A stretch of 64,000 nucleotides of DNA from Halictus rubicundus. Lineage: Eukaryota > Arthropoda > Insecta > Hymenoptera > Halictidae. This document shows, in pieces, positions 52,853 through 64,000 of this stretch. The notes below the pieces were generated by a model. The model was not told the origin of the DNA, did no database searches, and saw nothing but the letters and a program-made list of their open reading frames with translations. Each line of letters opens with the position of its first letter. Within the stretch, counting starts at the first letter, position 1. The position numbers were made by a program, and so were the translations under genes. The stretch spans positions 248,001 through 312,000 of the forward strand of contig NW_027488769.1 in the NCBI RefSeq assembly GCF_050948215.1. Direction: 5' to 3'.

Positions 52853-53685
52853 CGTCTCCTGTCCTCTCTCCTATCCAATCTCCTATCCTATCCTCAATCC
52901 TATCCTATCCACTACCCTATCCTATCCAATCCTCTGTCCTATCCTCTATCCTATTCTCTATCCTATCCTATCCTCTATCGTATTCTCTATCCTATCCTAT
53001 CCTCTATCCTATCCTATCCTCTATCCTACACTCTATCGTATCCTATCCTCTATCCTATAATATCCCATATCCTATCCAATCCTCTATCCTATCCAATCAC
53101 CTATCCCATCCTCTATCATATCCAATCACCTATCCTATCCTCTATTCAATCCTATACTCTATCCTATCCTATCCTCTATAATATCCTATCCTCTATCCTA
53201 TCCTATCCTCTATCCTATCCTATCCTCTATCCTATCCTATCCTCAATCCTATCCTATCCTCTATCCTATCCTTTCTTCTATCCTATCCTATCCTCTATTC
53301 TACCCTATCCTCAATTATATCCTATCCTCTATCCTATTGTCTATCCTATTCTATCCTCTATCCTATTCTCTATCCTATCCTATCCTCTATCCTATCCTAT
53401 CCTCTATCCTACACTCTATCGTATCCTATCCTCTATCCTATAATATCCCATATCCTATCCAATCCTCTATCCTATCCAATCACCTATCCCATCCTCTATC
53501 ATATCCAATCACCTATCCTATCCTCTATTCAATCCTATACTCTATCCTATCCTATCCTCTATAATATCCTATCCTCTATCCTATCCTATCCTCTATCCTA
53601 TCCTATCCTCTATCCTATCCTATCCTCAATCCTATCCTATCCTCTATCCTATCCTTTCTTCTATCCTATCCTATCCTCTATTCTA
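52853..53685 (+). repeat. B segment facing the replaced block of A
   Basis: Holds the standard CGTCTCCTGTC, CAATCAC and TTGTC-CTATTC words seen in U0, U3 and at 59.0 kb, plus a 383-bp tandem duplication (TTGTC word at 53337 and 53720). Its length, 833 bp, equals that of the unrelated block at the same place in A, since the offset is 30865 on both sides. Confidence 0.8.
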
Positions 53686-54078
53686 CCCTATCCTCAATTA
53701 TATCCTATCCTCTATCCTATTGTCTATCCTATTCTATCCTCTATCCTATTCTCTATCCTATCCTATCCTCTATCCTATCCTATCCTCTATCCTATCCTAT
53801 CCTCAATCCTATCCTATCCTCTATCCTATCCTATCCTCTATCCTATTCTATACTCCATCCTATCCTATCCGCTATCCTATCCTATCCTCTATCCTATCCT
53901 ATCCTCTATCCTATCCGATCTCCTATCCTATCCTCTAACCTATCCTATCCTCTATCCTATCCAATCACCTATCCCATCCTCTATCATATCCAATCACCTA
54001 TCCTATCCTCTATTCAATCCTATACTCTATCCTATCCTATCCTCTATAATATCCTATCCTCTATCCTATCCTATAATC
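53313..54078 (+). repeat. 383-bp tandem duplication in block B
   Basis: The CAATTATATCC word near 53312 and the TTGTC-CTATTC word at 53337 recur 383 bp later (53695 and 53720). Between them are CTACACTC, CCCATATCC, CAATCAC and the TTTCTTC variant, the last also duplicated (near 53273 and 53656). The start and end are approximate because both edges lie in plain repeat. Confidence 0.7.
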
Positions 54079-57000
54079 TATCCTATCCTATCCTCTATCC
54101 TATCCTATCCTCTATCCTATTCTATCCTCTATCCTATCCTATCCTCTATCCTATCCTATCCTCTACCCTATTCTATCCTCTATCCTATCCTATCCTCTAT
54201 CCTATCCTATCCTCTATCCTATCCTATCCTCTATCCTATGCTATCCTCTATACTATCCTATCCTCTATCCTATTCTAACTTCTATCCTATCGTATCCTCT
54301 ATCCTATCCTATCCTCTATCCTATAATCTATCCTCAATCCTATCCTCTATCGTATCCTATCCTCTATAATATCGTATCCTCTATCCTATCCTATCCTCTA
54401 TAATATCGTATCCTCTATCATATCCTATCCTCTTTCCTTTAATATCATCCATCCTATCCTCTTCTCTATCCTATCCTATCCTCTATCCTATTCCATCAAC
54501 TATCCTATCCAATCCCCTATCCTATCATCTATCCTATCCTATCCTCTATCCTATCCTATCCTCTATCGTATCCTATCCTCTATCCTATCCAATCCTATAT
54601 CCTATCCTATCCTCTATCGTCTCCTGTCCTCTCTCCTATCCAATCTCCTATACTCTCCTTAATCCTATCCTATCCACTATCCTATCCTATCCAATCCTCT
54701 GTCCTATCCTCTATCCTATTCTCTATCCTATCCTATCCTCTATCCTATTCTCTATCCTATCCTTTCCTCTATCCTATCCTATCCTCTATTCTACCCTATC
54801 CTCTATTATATCCTATCCTCTATCCTATTGTCTATCCTATTCTATCCTCTATCCTATTCTCTATCCTATCCTATCCTCTATCCTATCCTATCCTCTATAA
54901 TATCCTATCCTCTATCCTATCCTATCCTCTATCCTATCCTATCCTCTATCCTATCCTATCCTCTATCCTATCCTCTATCCTATAATATGCTCTATCCTAT
55001 CCTATCCTCTATCCTATCCTATCCTCTATCCTTGCCAATCCTCTATCCTATCCTTTCCTCTATCCTATACTATCCTCTATCCTATCCTATCCTCTATCCT
55101 ATCCTATCCTCTATCCCCTATCCTATCCTCTATCCTATCCTGTCCTCTATCCTCTCCTATCCTCTATCCTATCCTATCCTCTATCCTATAATATGCTCTA
55201 TCCTATCCTATCCTCTATCCTATCCTATCCTCTATCCTATCCTATCTTCTATCCTATCCTATCCGCTATCCTATCCTCTATCCAATCCTATCCTCTATAC
55301 TGTCCTATCCTCTATCCTATAATCTATCCTCAATCCTATCCTCTATCGTATCCTATCCTCTTTCCTATCCAATCCTATATCCTATCCTATCCTCTATCGT
55401 CTCCTGTCTTCTCTCATATCCGATCTCCTATCCTATCCTCTATCCTATTCTATACTCCATCCTATCAAATCCGCTATCCTATCCTCTATCCTATCCTATC
55501 CTCTATCCTATACTCTATCGTATCCTATCTTCTATCCTATCCTATCCTCTATCCTCTCCTATCCTCTATCCTATCCTATCCTCTATCCTATAATATGCTC
55601 TATCCTATCCTATCCTCTATCCTATCCTGTCCTCTATCCTATCCTATCATCTATCCTATCCTATTCTCTATCCTATCCTATCCTCTATCCTATCCTATCA
55701 TCTATTCCATCCTATCATCTACCCTATCCTATCCTCTATCCTATCCTGTCCTCTATCCTATCCTATCCTCTATCCTATCCTCTATCCTATCCTATCCTCT
55801 ATCCTATCCTATCCTCTATCCTATCAAATCCCCTATCCTATCCTCTGTCCTATCCTATCCTCTATCCAATCCTCTATCCTATCCTATCCTCTATTCTATC
55901 CTATCCTCTATCCTATCCTATCCTCTATCCTATCCTATCGTCTATCCTATCCTATCCTCTATCCTTTCAAATCCCCTATCCTATCCTCTGTCCTATCCTA
56001 TCCTCTATCCTATCCTATCCTCAATCCTATCCTATTCTCTATCCTATCCTATCCTCTATCCTATCCTACCGTCTATCCTATCCTCTATCCTATCCTATCC
56101 TCTATCCTATTCTATCCTCTATCCTATCCTATCCTCTATCCTATCCTATGCTCTATCGTATCAAATCCCCTATCCTATCCTCTGCCCTATCCTATCCTCT
56201 ATCCTATCCTATCCTCTATCCTATCGTATCGTCTATCCTATCCTATCCTCTATCCTATCCTATCCTCTATCCTACGCTATCCTCTATCCTATCCAATCTT
56301 CTATCCTATCCTATCCTCTATCCTATCCTATCATCTATCCTATCCTATCATCTACCCTATCCTATCCTCTATCCTATCCTGTCCTCTATCCTATCCTATC
56401 CTCTATCCTATCCTCTATCCTATCCTATCCTCTATCCTATCCTATCCTCTATACTATCAAATCCCCTATCCTATCCTCTGTCCTGTCCTATCCTCTATCC
56501 TATCCTATCCCCAATCCTATCCTATTCTCTATCCTATAATATGCTCTATCCTATCCTATCCTCTATCCTATAATATGCTCTATCCTATCCTATCCTCTAT
56601 CCTATCCTATCCTCTATCCTAGCCTATCCTCTATCCTATCCTTTCCTCAATCCTATACTCTATCCTATCCTATCCTCTATCCTATCCTATCATCTATCCT
56701 ATCCTATCATCTACCCTATCCTATCCTCTATCCTATCCTGTCCTCTATCCTATCCTATCCTCTATCCTATCCTCTATCCTATCCTATCCTCTATCCTATC
56801 CTATCCTCTATCCTATCCTATCCTCTATACTATCAAATCCCCTATCCTATCCTCTGTCCTGTCCTATCCTCTATCCTATCCTATCCCCAATCCTATCCTA
56901 TTCTCTATCCTATAATATGCTCTATCCTATCCTATCCTCTATCCTATAATATGCTCTATCCTATCCTATCCTCTATCCTATCCTATCCTCTATCCTAGCC

Positions 57001-60000
57001 TATCCTCTATCCTATCCTTTCCTCAATCCTATACTCTATCCTATCCTATCCTCTATAATATCCTATCCTCTATCCTATCCTGTCCTCTATCCTATCCTAT
57101 ACTCTATCGTATCCTATCCTCTATCGTATCCTATCCTCTATCCTATAATATCCCATATCCTATCCAATCCTCTATCCTACCCAATCACCTATCCCATCCT
57201 CTATCATATCCAATCACCTATCCTATCCTCTATTCAATCCTATACTCTATCCCATCCTATCCTCTATAATATCCTATCCTCTATCCTATCCTATCCTCTA
57301 TCCTATCCTATCCTCTATCCTATCCTCTATCCTATCCTATCCTCTATCCTATCCTATCCTCTATCTTATCCTATCCTCTATCCCCTATCCTATCCTCTAT
57401 CCTATCCTATCCTCTATCCTATCCTATCCTCTATCCTATCCTATCCTCTATCCTATCCTATCCTCTATCCTATCCTATCCTCTATCCTATCCTATCCTCT
57501 ATCCTATCCCATCCTCTATCCTATCCTATCCTCTATCCTATCCTATCCTCTATCCTATCCTATCCTCTATCCTATCCTATCATCTATCCTATCCTATCTT
57601 CTATCCTATCCTATCCTATATCCTACCCTATCCTCTATCGTCTCCTGTCCTGTCTCCTATCCAATCTCCTATCCTATCCTCAATCCCATCCTATCCACTA
57701 TCCTATCCTATCCAATCCTCTGTCCTATCCTCTATCCTATTCTCTATCCTATCCTATCCTATCCTCTATCCTATCCTATCCTCTATCCTATGCTCTATCG
57801 TATCCTATCCTCTATCGTATTCTATCCTCTATCCTATAATATCCCATATAATATCCAATCCTCTATCCTATCCTCTATCCTATCCTTTCCTCTATCCTAT
57901 ACTATCCTCTATTCTATCCTATCCTCAATCCTATCCTATCCTCTATCCTATTGTCTATCCTATCCTATCCTATATCCTATTCTCTATCCTATCCTATCCT
58001 CTATCCTATCCTATCCTCTATCCTATTCTATCCTCTATCCTATCCTATCCTCTATCCTATCCTATCCTCTATCCTATCCTATCCTCTATCCTATCCTATC
58101 CTCTATCCTATTCTATCTTCTATCCTATCGTATCCTCTATCCTATCCTATCCTCTATCCTATAATCTATCCTCAATCCTATCCTCTATCGTATAGCATCC
58201 TCTATAATATCGTATCCTCTATCCTATCCTATCCTCTATAATATCGTATCCTCTATCATATCCTATCCTCTTTCCTTTAATATCATCTATCCTATCCTAT
58301 TCTCTATCCTATCCTATCCTCTATCCTATTCCATCAACTATCCTTTCCAATCCCCTATCCTATCCTCTATCCTATCATATCGTCTATAATATCGTATCCT
58401 CCATCCTATCCTATCCTCTATAATATCGTATCCTCTATCCTATCCTATCCTCTATAATATCGTATCTTCTATCATATCCTATCCTCTTTTCTTTAATATC
58501 ATCTATCCTATCCTATTCTCTATCCTATCCTATCCTTATCCTATTTCATCAACTATCCTATCCAATTCCCTATCCTATCCTCTATCCTATCCTATCCTCT
58601 ATCCTATCCTATCCTCTATCCTATCCTATCCTCTATCGTATCCTATCCTCTATCCTATCCTATCTTCTATCCTATCCTATCCTCTATCCTATCAAATCCC
58701 CTATCCTATCCTCTATCCTATCCTATCCTGTATCCTATCCAATCCTCTATCCTATCCTATCATCTATCCTCTATCCTATCCAATCCTCTATCCTAGCCTA
58801 TCCTCTATCCTATCCTATCCTCTATCCTATCCTATCCTCTATCCTATCCTATCCTCTATCCTATTCTATCCTCTATCCTATCCTATCCTCTATCCTATCC
58901 TATCCTCTATCCTATCCTATCCTCTATCCTATCCTATCCTCTATCCTATCCTATCCTCTATCCTATCCTATCCTCTATCGTATCCTATCCTCTATCCTAT
59001 CCAATCCTATATCCTATCCTATCCTCTATCGTCTCCTGTCCTCTCTCCTATCCAATCTCCTATCCTATCCTCAATCCTATCCTATCCACTACCCTATCCT
59101 ATCCAATCCTCTGTCCTATCCTCTATCCTATTCTCTATCCTATCCTATCCTCTATCGTATTCTCTATCCTATCCTATCCTCTATCCTATCCTATCCTCTA
59201 TCCTACACTCTATCGTATCCTATCCTCTATCCTATAATATCCCATATCCTATCCAATCCTCTATCCTATCCAATCACCTATCCCATCCTCTATCATATCC
59301 AATCACCTATCCTATCCTCTATTCAATCCTATACTCTATCCTATCCTATCCTCTATAATATCCTATCCTCTATCCTATCCTATCCTCTATCCTATCCTAT
59401 CCTCTATCCTATCCTATCCTCAATCCTATCCTATCCTCTATCCTATCCTTTCCTCTATCCTATCCTATCCTCTATTCTACCCTATCCTCAATTATATCCT
59501 ATCCTCTATCCTATTGTCTATCCTATTCTATCCTCTATCCTATTCTCTATCCTATCCTATCCTCTATCCTATCCTATCCTCTATCCTATCCTATCCTCAA
59601 TCCTATCCTATCCTCTATCCTATCCTATCCTCTATCCTATTCTATACTCCATCCTATCCTATCCGCTATCCTATCCTATCCTCTATCCTATCCTATCCTC
59701 TATCCTATCCGATCTCCTATCCTATCCTCTAACCTATCCTATCCTCTATCCTATCCAATCACCTATCCCATCCTCTATCATATCCAATCACCTATCCTAT
59801 CCTCTATTCAATCCTATACTCTATCCTATCCTATCCTCTATAATATCCTATCCTCTATCCTATCCTATAATCTATCCTATCCTATCCTCTATCCTATCCT
59901 ATCCTCTATCCTATTCTATCCTCTATCCTATCCTATCCTCTATCCTATCCTATCCTCTACCCTATTCTATCCTCTATCCTATCCTATCCTCTATCCTATC

Positions 60001-60818
60001 CTATCCTCTATCCTATCCTATCCTCTATCCTATGCTATCCTCTATACTATCCTATCCTCTATCCTATTCTAACTTCTATCCTATCGTATCCTCTATCCTA
60101 TCCTATCCTCTATCCTATAATCTATCCTCAATCCTATCCTCTATCGTATCCTATCCTCTATAATATCGTATCCTCTATCCTATCCTATCCTCTATAATAT
60201 CGTATCCTCTATCATATCCTATCCTCTTTCCTTTAATATCATCCATCCTATCCTCTTCTCTATCCTATCCTATCCTCTATCCTATTCCATCAACTATCCT
60301 ATCCAATCCCCTATCCTATCATCTATCCTATCCTATCCTCTATCCTATCCTATCCTCTATCGTATCCTATCCTCTATCCTATCCAATCCTATATCCTATC
60401 CTATCCTCTATCGTCTCCTGTCCTCTCTCCTATCCAATCTCCTATACTCTCCTTAATCCTATCCTATCCACTATCCTATCCTATCCAATCCTCTGTCCTA
60501 TCCTCTATCCTATTCTCTATCCTATCCTATCCTCTATCCTATTCTCTATCCTATCCTTTCCTCTATCCTATCCTATCCTCTATTCTACCCTATCCTCTAT
60601 TATATCCTATCCTCTATCCTATTGTCTATCCTATTCTATCCTCTATCCTATTCTCTATCCTATCCTATCCTCTATCCTATCCTATCCTCTATAATATCCT
60701 ATCCTCTATCCTATCCTATCCTCTATCCTATCCTATCCTCTATCCTATCCTCTATCCTATCCTATCCTCTATCCTATCCTATCCTCTATACTATCCGATC
60801 TCCTATCCTATCCTCTAT

Positions 60819-61056
60819 CCTATCCTATCCTCTATCCTATCCTATCCTCTATCCTATCCTATCCTCTATCCTATCCTATCCTCTATCCTATCCTATCCTC
60901 TATCCTATCCTATCCTCTATCCTATCCTATCCTCTATCCTATCCTATCCTCTATCCTATCCTATCCTCTATCCTATCCTATCCTCTATCCTATCCTATCC
61001 TCTATCCTATCCTATCCTCTATCCTATCCTATCCTCTATCCTATCCTATCCTCTAT
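60819..61056 (+). repeat. Perfect 17-mer array, 14 copies
   Basis: Block B counterpart of 30531-30734, with two more units (238 against 204 bp). This alone changes the A-to-B offset from 30288 to 30322. Confidence 0.95.
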
Positions 61057-61539
61057 CCTATCCTATCCTATCCTCTATCCTATCCTATCCTCTATCCTAT
61101 CCTATCCTCTATCCTATCCTATCCTCTATCGTATCCTATCCTCTATCCTATCCTATAATCTATCCTATCCTATCTTCTATCCTATCGTATCCTCTATCCT
61201 ATATTATCATCTATCCTATCCTATCCTTCTATACTATCCTATCCTCTATCCTATTCTATCTTCTATCCTATCGTATCCTCTATCCTATCCTATCCTCTAT
61301 CCTATAATCTATCCTCAATCCTATCCTCTATCGTATCCTATCCTCTATAATATCGTATCCTCTATCCTATCCTATCCTCTATAATATCGTATCCTCTTTT
61401 CTTTAATATCATCTATCCTATCCTATTCTCTATCCTATCCTATCCTCTATCCTATTCCATCAACTATCCTATCCAATTCCCTACCCTATCCTCTATCCTA
61501 TCCTATCCTCTATCCTATCCTATCCTCTATCGTATTCTA

Positions 61540-62455
61540 TCCTCTATCCTATCCAATCCTATATCCTATCCTATCCTCTATCGTCTCCTGTCCTCTCTCC
61601 TATCCAATCTCCTATCCTATCCTCAATCCTATCCTATCCACTATCCTATCCTATCCACTATCCTATCCTATCCAATCCTCTGTCCTATCCTCTATCCTAT
61701 TCTCTATCCTATCCTATCCTATATCATATTCTCTATCCTATCCTATCCTCTATCCTATCCTATCCTCTATCCTATACTCTATCGTATCCTATCCTCTATC
61801 GTATCCTATCCTCTATCCTATAATATCCCATATAATATCCAATCCTCTATCCTATCCTCTATCCTATCCTCTATCCTATCCTTTCCTCTATCCTATACTA
61901 TCCTCTATTCTATCATATCCTCAATCCTATCCTATCCTCTATCCTATTGTCTATCCTATCCTATCCTCTATCCTATAATCTATCCTCAATCCTATCCTCT
62001 ATCGTATCCTATCCTCTATAATATCGTATCCTCAATCCTATCCTATCCTCTATAATGTCGTATCCTCTATCATATCCTATCCTCTTTTCTTTAATATCAT
62101 CTATCCTATCCTATCTATGCTATCCTCTATACTATCCTATCCTCTATCCTATTCTAACTTCTATCCTATCGTATCCTCTATCCTATCCTATCCTCTATCC
62201 TATAATCTATCCTCAATCCTATCCTCTATCGTATCCTATCCTCTATAATATCGTATCCTCTATCCTATCCTATCCTCTATAATATCGTATCCTCTATCAT
62301 ATCCTATCCTCTTTCCTTTAATATCATCCATCCTATCCTATTCTCTATCCTATCCTATCCTCTATCCTATTCCATCAACTATCCTATCCAATCCCCTATC
62401 CTATCATCTATCCTATCCTATCCTCTATCCTATCCTATCCTCTATCGTATCCTAT
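61540..62455 (+). repeat. About 915-bp extra segment of block B
   Basis: Block A has no counterpart: the A-to-B offset rises from 30322 to 31237 here. The segment matches 42232-43147 at offset 19308, with small differences such as CGTATTCTATCC near 61534 and CCTATCC for CCGATCC near 61662. To its right B returns to block A, sharing CTGTCCGATCC (31342 and 62579), which the 43.3-kb copy lacks. Confidence 0.78.
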
Positions 62456-64000
62456 CCTCTATCCTATCCAATCCTATATCCTATCCTATCCTCTATCGTC
62501 TCCTGTCCTCTCTCCTATCCAATCTCCTATACTATCCTCAATCCTATCCTATCCACTATCCTATCCTATCCAATCCTCTGTCCGATCCTCTATCCTATTC
62601 TCTATCCTATCCTATCCTCTATCCTATTCTCTATCCTATCCTTTCCTCTATCCTATCCTATCCTCTATTCTACCCTATCCTCTATTATATCCTATCCTCT
62701 ATCCTATTGTCTATCCTATTCTATCCTCTATCCTATTCTCTATCCTATCCTATCCTCTATCCTATCCTATCCTCTATCCTATCCTATCCTCAATCCTATC
62801 CTACCCTCTATCCTATCCTATCCTCTATCCTATTCTATACTCCATCCTATCCTATCCGCTATCCTATCCTATCCTCTATCCTATCCTATCCTCTATCCTA
62901 TCCGATCTCCTATCCTATCCTCTAACCTATCCTATCCTCTATCCTATCCAAACACCTATCCCATCCTCTATCATATCCAATCACCTATCCTATCCTCTAT
63001 TCAATCCTATACTCTATCCTATCCTATCCTCTATAATATCCTATCCTCTATAATATCCTATAATCTATCCTATCCTATCCTCTATCCTATCCTATCCTCT
63101 ATCCTATCCTATCCTCTATCCTATCCTATCCTCTATCCTATTCTATCCTCTATCCTATCCTATCCTCTGTCCTATCCTATCCTCTACCCTATCCTATCCT
63201 CTATCCTATCCTATCCTCTATCCTATCCTATCCTCTATCCTATCCTATCCTCTATCCTATCCTATCCTCAATCCTATCATATCCACTATCCTATCCTATC
63301 CAATCCTCTGTCCTATACTCTATCCTATTCTCTATCCTATCCTATCCTCTATCCTATTCTCTATCGTATCCTATCCTCTATCGTATCCTATCCTCTATCC
63401 TATAATATCCCATATCCTATCCAATCCTCTATCCTATCCAATCACCTATCCCATCCTCTATCATATCCAATCACCTATCCTATCCTCTATTCAATCCTAT
63501 ACTCTATCCTATCCTATCCTCTATAATATCCTATCCTCTATCCTATCCTGTCCTCTGTCCTATCCTATACTCTATCGTATCCTATCCTCTATCGTATCCT
63601 ATCCTCTATCCTATAATATCCCATATCCTATCCAATCCTCTATCCTATCCAATCACCTATCCCATCCTCTATCATATCCAATCACCTATCCTATCCTCTA
63701 TTCAATCCTATACTCTATCCTATCCTATCCTCTATAATATCCTATCCTCTATCCTATCCTATCCTCTATCCTATCCTACAATCTATCCTATCCTCTATCC
63801 TATCCTATCCTCTATCCTATCCTATCCTCTATCCTATCCTATCCTCCATCCCCTATCCTATCCTCTATCCTATCCTATCCTCTATCCTATCCTATCCTCT
63901 ATCCTATCCTATCCTCTATAATATCGTATCCTCTTTTCTTTAATATCATCTATCCTATCCTATTCTCTATCCTATCCTATCCTCTATCCTATTCCATCAA

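Larger units (their letters stand above)
1..64000 (+). repeat. 17-bp satellite, consensus CCTATCCTATCCTCTAT, fills the window
   Basis: The entire window is a head-to-tail array of a 17-bp unit made of pentamer CCTAT, pentamer CCTAT and heptamer CCTCTAT (P-P-H). The heptamer looks like a pentamer with an added CT, so the 17-mer probably grew from a simple CCTAT array (inference). The + strand consensus has no G; G appears only in variants such as CGTAT, CCTGT or CCGAT. Local departures are single-base variants of P or H, loss of one P (P-H, 12 bp) or gain of one P (P-P-P-H, 22 bp). No segment is inverted. I recognise no named satellite family. Role in the cell is unknown; such arrays usually form heterochromatin (known of satellites in general, not shown here). 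Confidence 0.98.
51857..64000 (+). repeat. Long duplicated block B (partner 20992-32746), runs off the end
   Basis: The left junction is sharp: before 51857 the sequence is CCAATCCCC and belongs to the 46-52 kb sub-family, after it the match to 20992 onward begins. It contains the composite-unit head at 55193, CCTACCCAATCAC at 57176, the TTGTC-ATATCC word near 57951 and TTGTC-CTATTC words at 53337, 53720, 54828, 59514 and 60622. It has no GTATTATGTCC element. About 915 bp near 61.5-62.5 kb has no counterpart in block A. The match continues to the last base, so the true length is unknown. Confidence 0.88.

Noticed and set aside
1..64000. GATA-type (Bkm) sex-chromosome satellite
   Set aside because: The - strand contains many GATA strings, but the period is 5+5+7 with GG pairs between them, not GATA tetramers. 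Relation to GATA/GACA satellites is not supported.
1..64000. Working telomere array
   Set aside because: No run of TTAGG, TTAGGG or another known telomere repeat. The array has kilobase-scale composite units and many fixed variants, which a telomerase-made end would not show.
1..64000. tRNA, rRNA or other structured RNA genes
   Set aside because: With almost no G on the + strand, stable stems with Watson-Crick pairing cannot form over useful lengths, and no conserved RNA motif is present on either strand.
1..64000. CENP-B box or other known centromere motif
   Set aside because: No match to a CENP-B-box-like TTCG...CGGGA pattern is visible; centromere identity cannot be argued from this sequence.

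Overview
The whole 64,000-base window is tandem satellite DNA. I find no protein-coding gene, RNA gene, transposable element, CRISPR array or unique-sequence island in it. The basic unit is 17 bp, CCTATCCTATCCTCTAT. It is built from two CCTAT pentamers (called P here) and one CCTCTAT heptamer (H, a pentamer with an extra CT). The consensus has 7 C, 7 T, 3 A and no G on the + strand, so one strand is strongly pyrimidine-rich. Every copy I could see lies in the same orientation.

The long open frames on the + strand are by-products of the repeat. The 17-mer contains no stop in any frame, and because 17 is not a multiple of 3 every frame reads through the same 17-residue peptide period (IlePro/LeuSerTyr-rich). 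The - strand consensus carries TAG three times per unit and is closed in all frames. I therefore annotate no CDS.

A megabase-type satellite field with layered higher-order structure points to a eukaryotic chromosome (pericentromeric, subtelomeric, sex-chromosome or B-chromosome heterochromatin), probably from a long-read assembly. The sequence does not identify the species.

Layout. (1) 1-5834: variant-rich block in which the paired variant CAAAT+CCCCTAT is frequent, with a 1.16-kb direct repeat (1130-2285 and 3385-4540); its first 449 bases recur at 46437. (2) 5835-about 31300: four tandem composite units of about 5.1, 6.5, 7.0 and 7 kb, each a fixed order of variant 'words'. (3) About 31300-45925: shorter, reshuffled modules, including an 846-bp tandem duplication and the longest perfect 17-mer arrays (19 and 29 copies). 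(4) 45926-51856: a separate sub-family with its own marker words and a roughly 1.55-kb spacing. (5) 51857-64000: a near-copy of 20992-32746, about 31 kb downstream of it and running off the window end.

The copies differ mainly by whole 17-bp units, by block gains or losses (577, about 915, 383 and 359/376 bp) and by block replacement. This is the pattern expected from unequal exchange, replication slippage and gene conversion acting at several scales.
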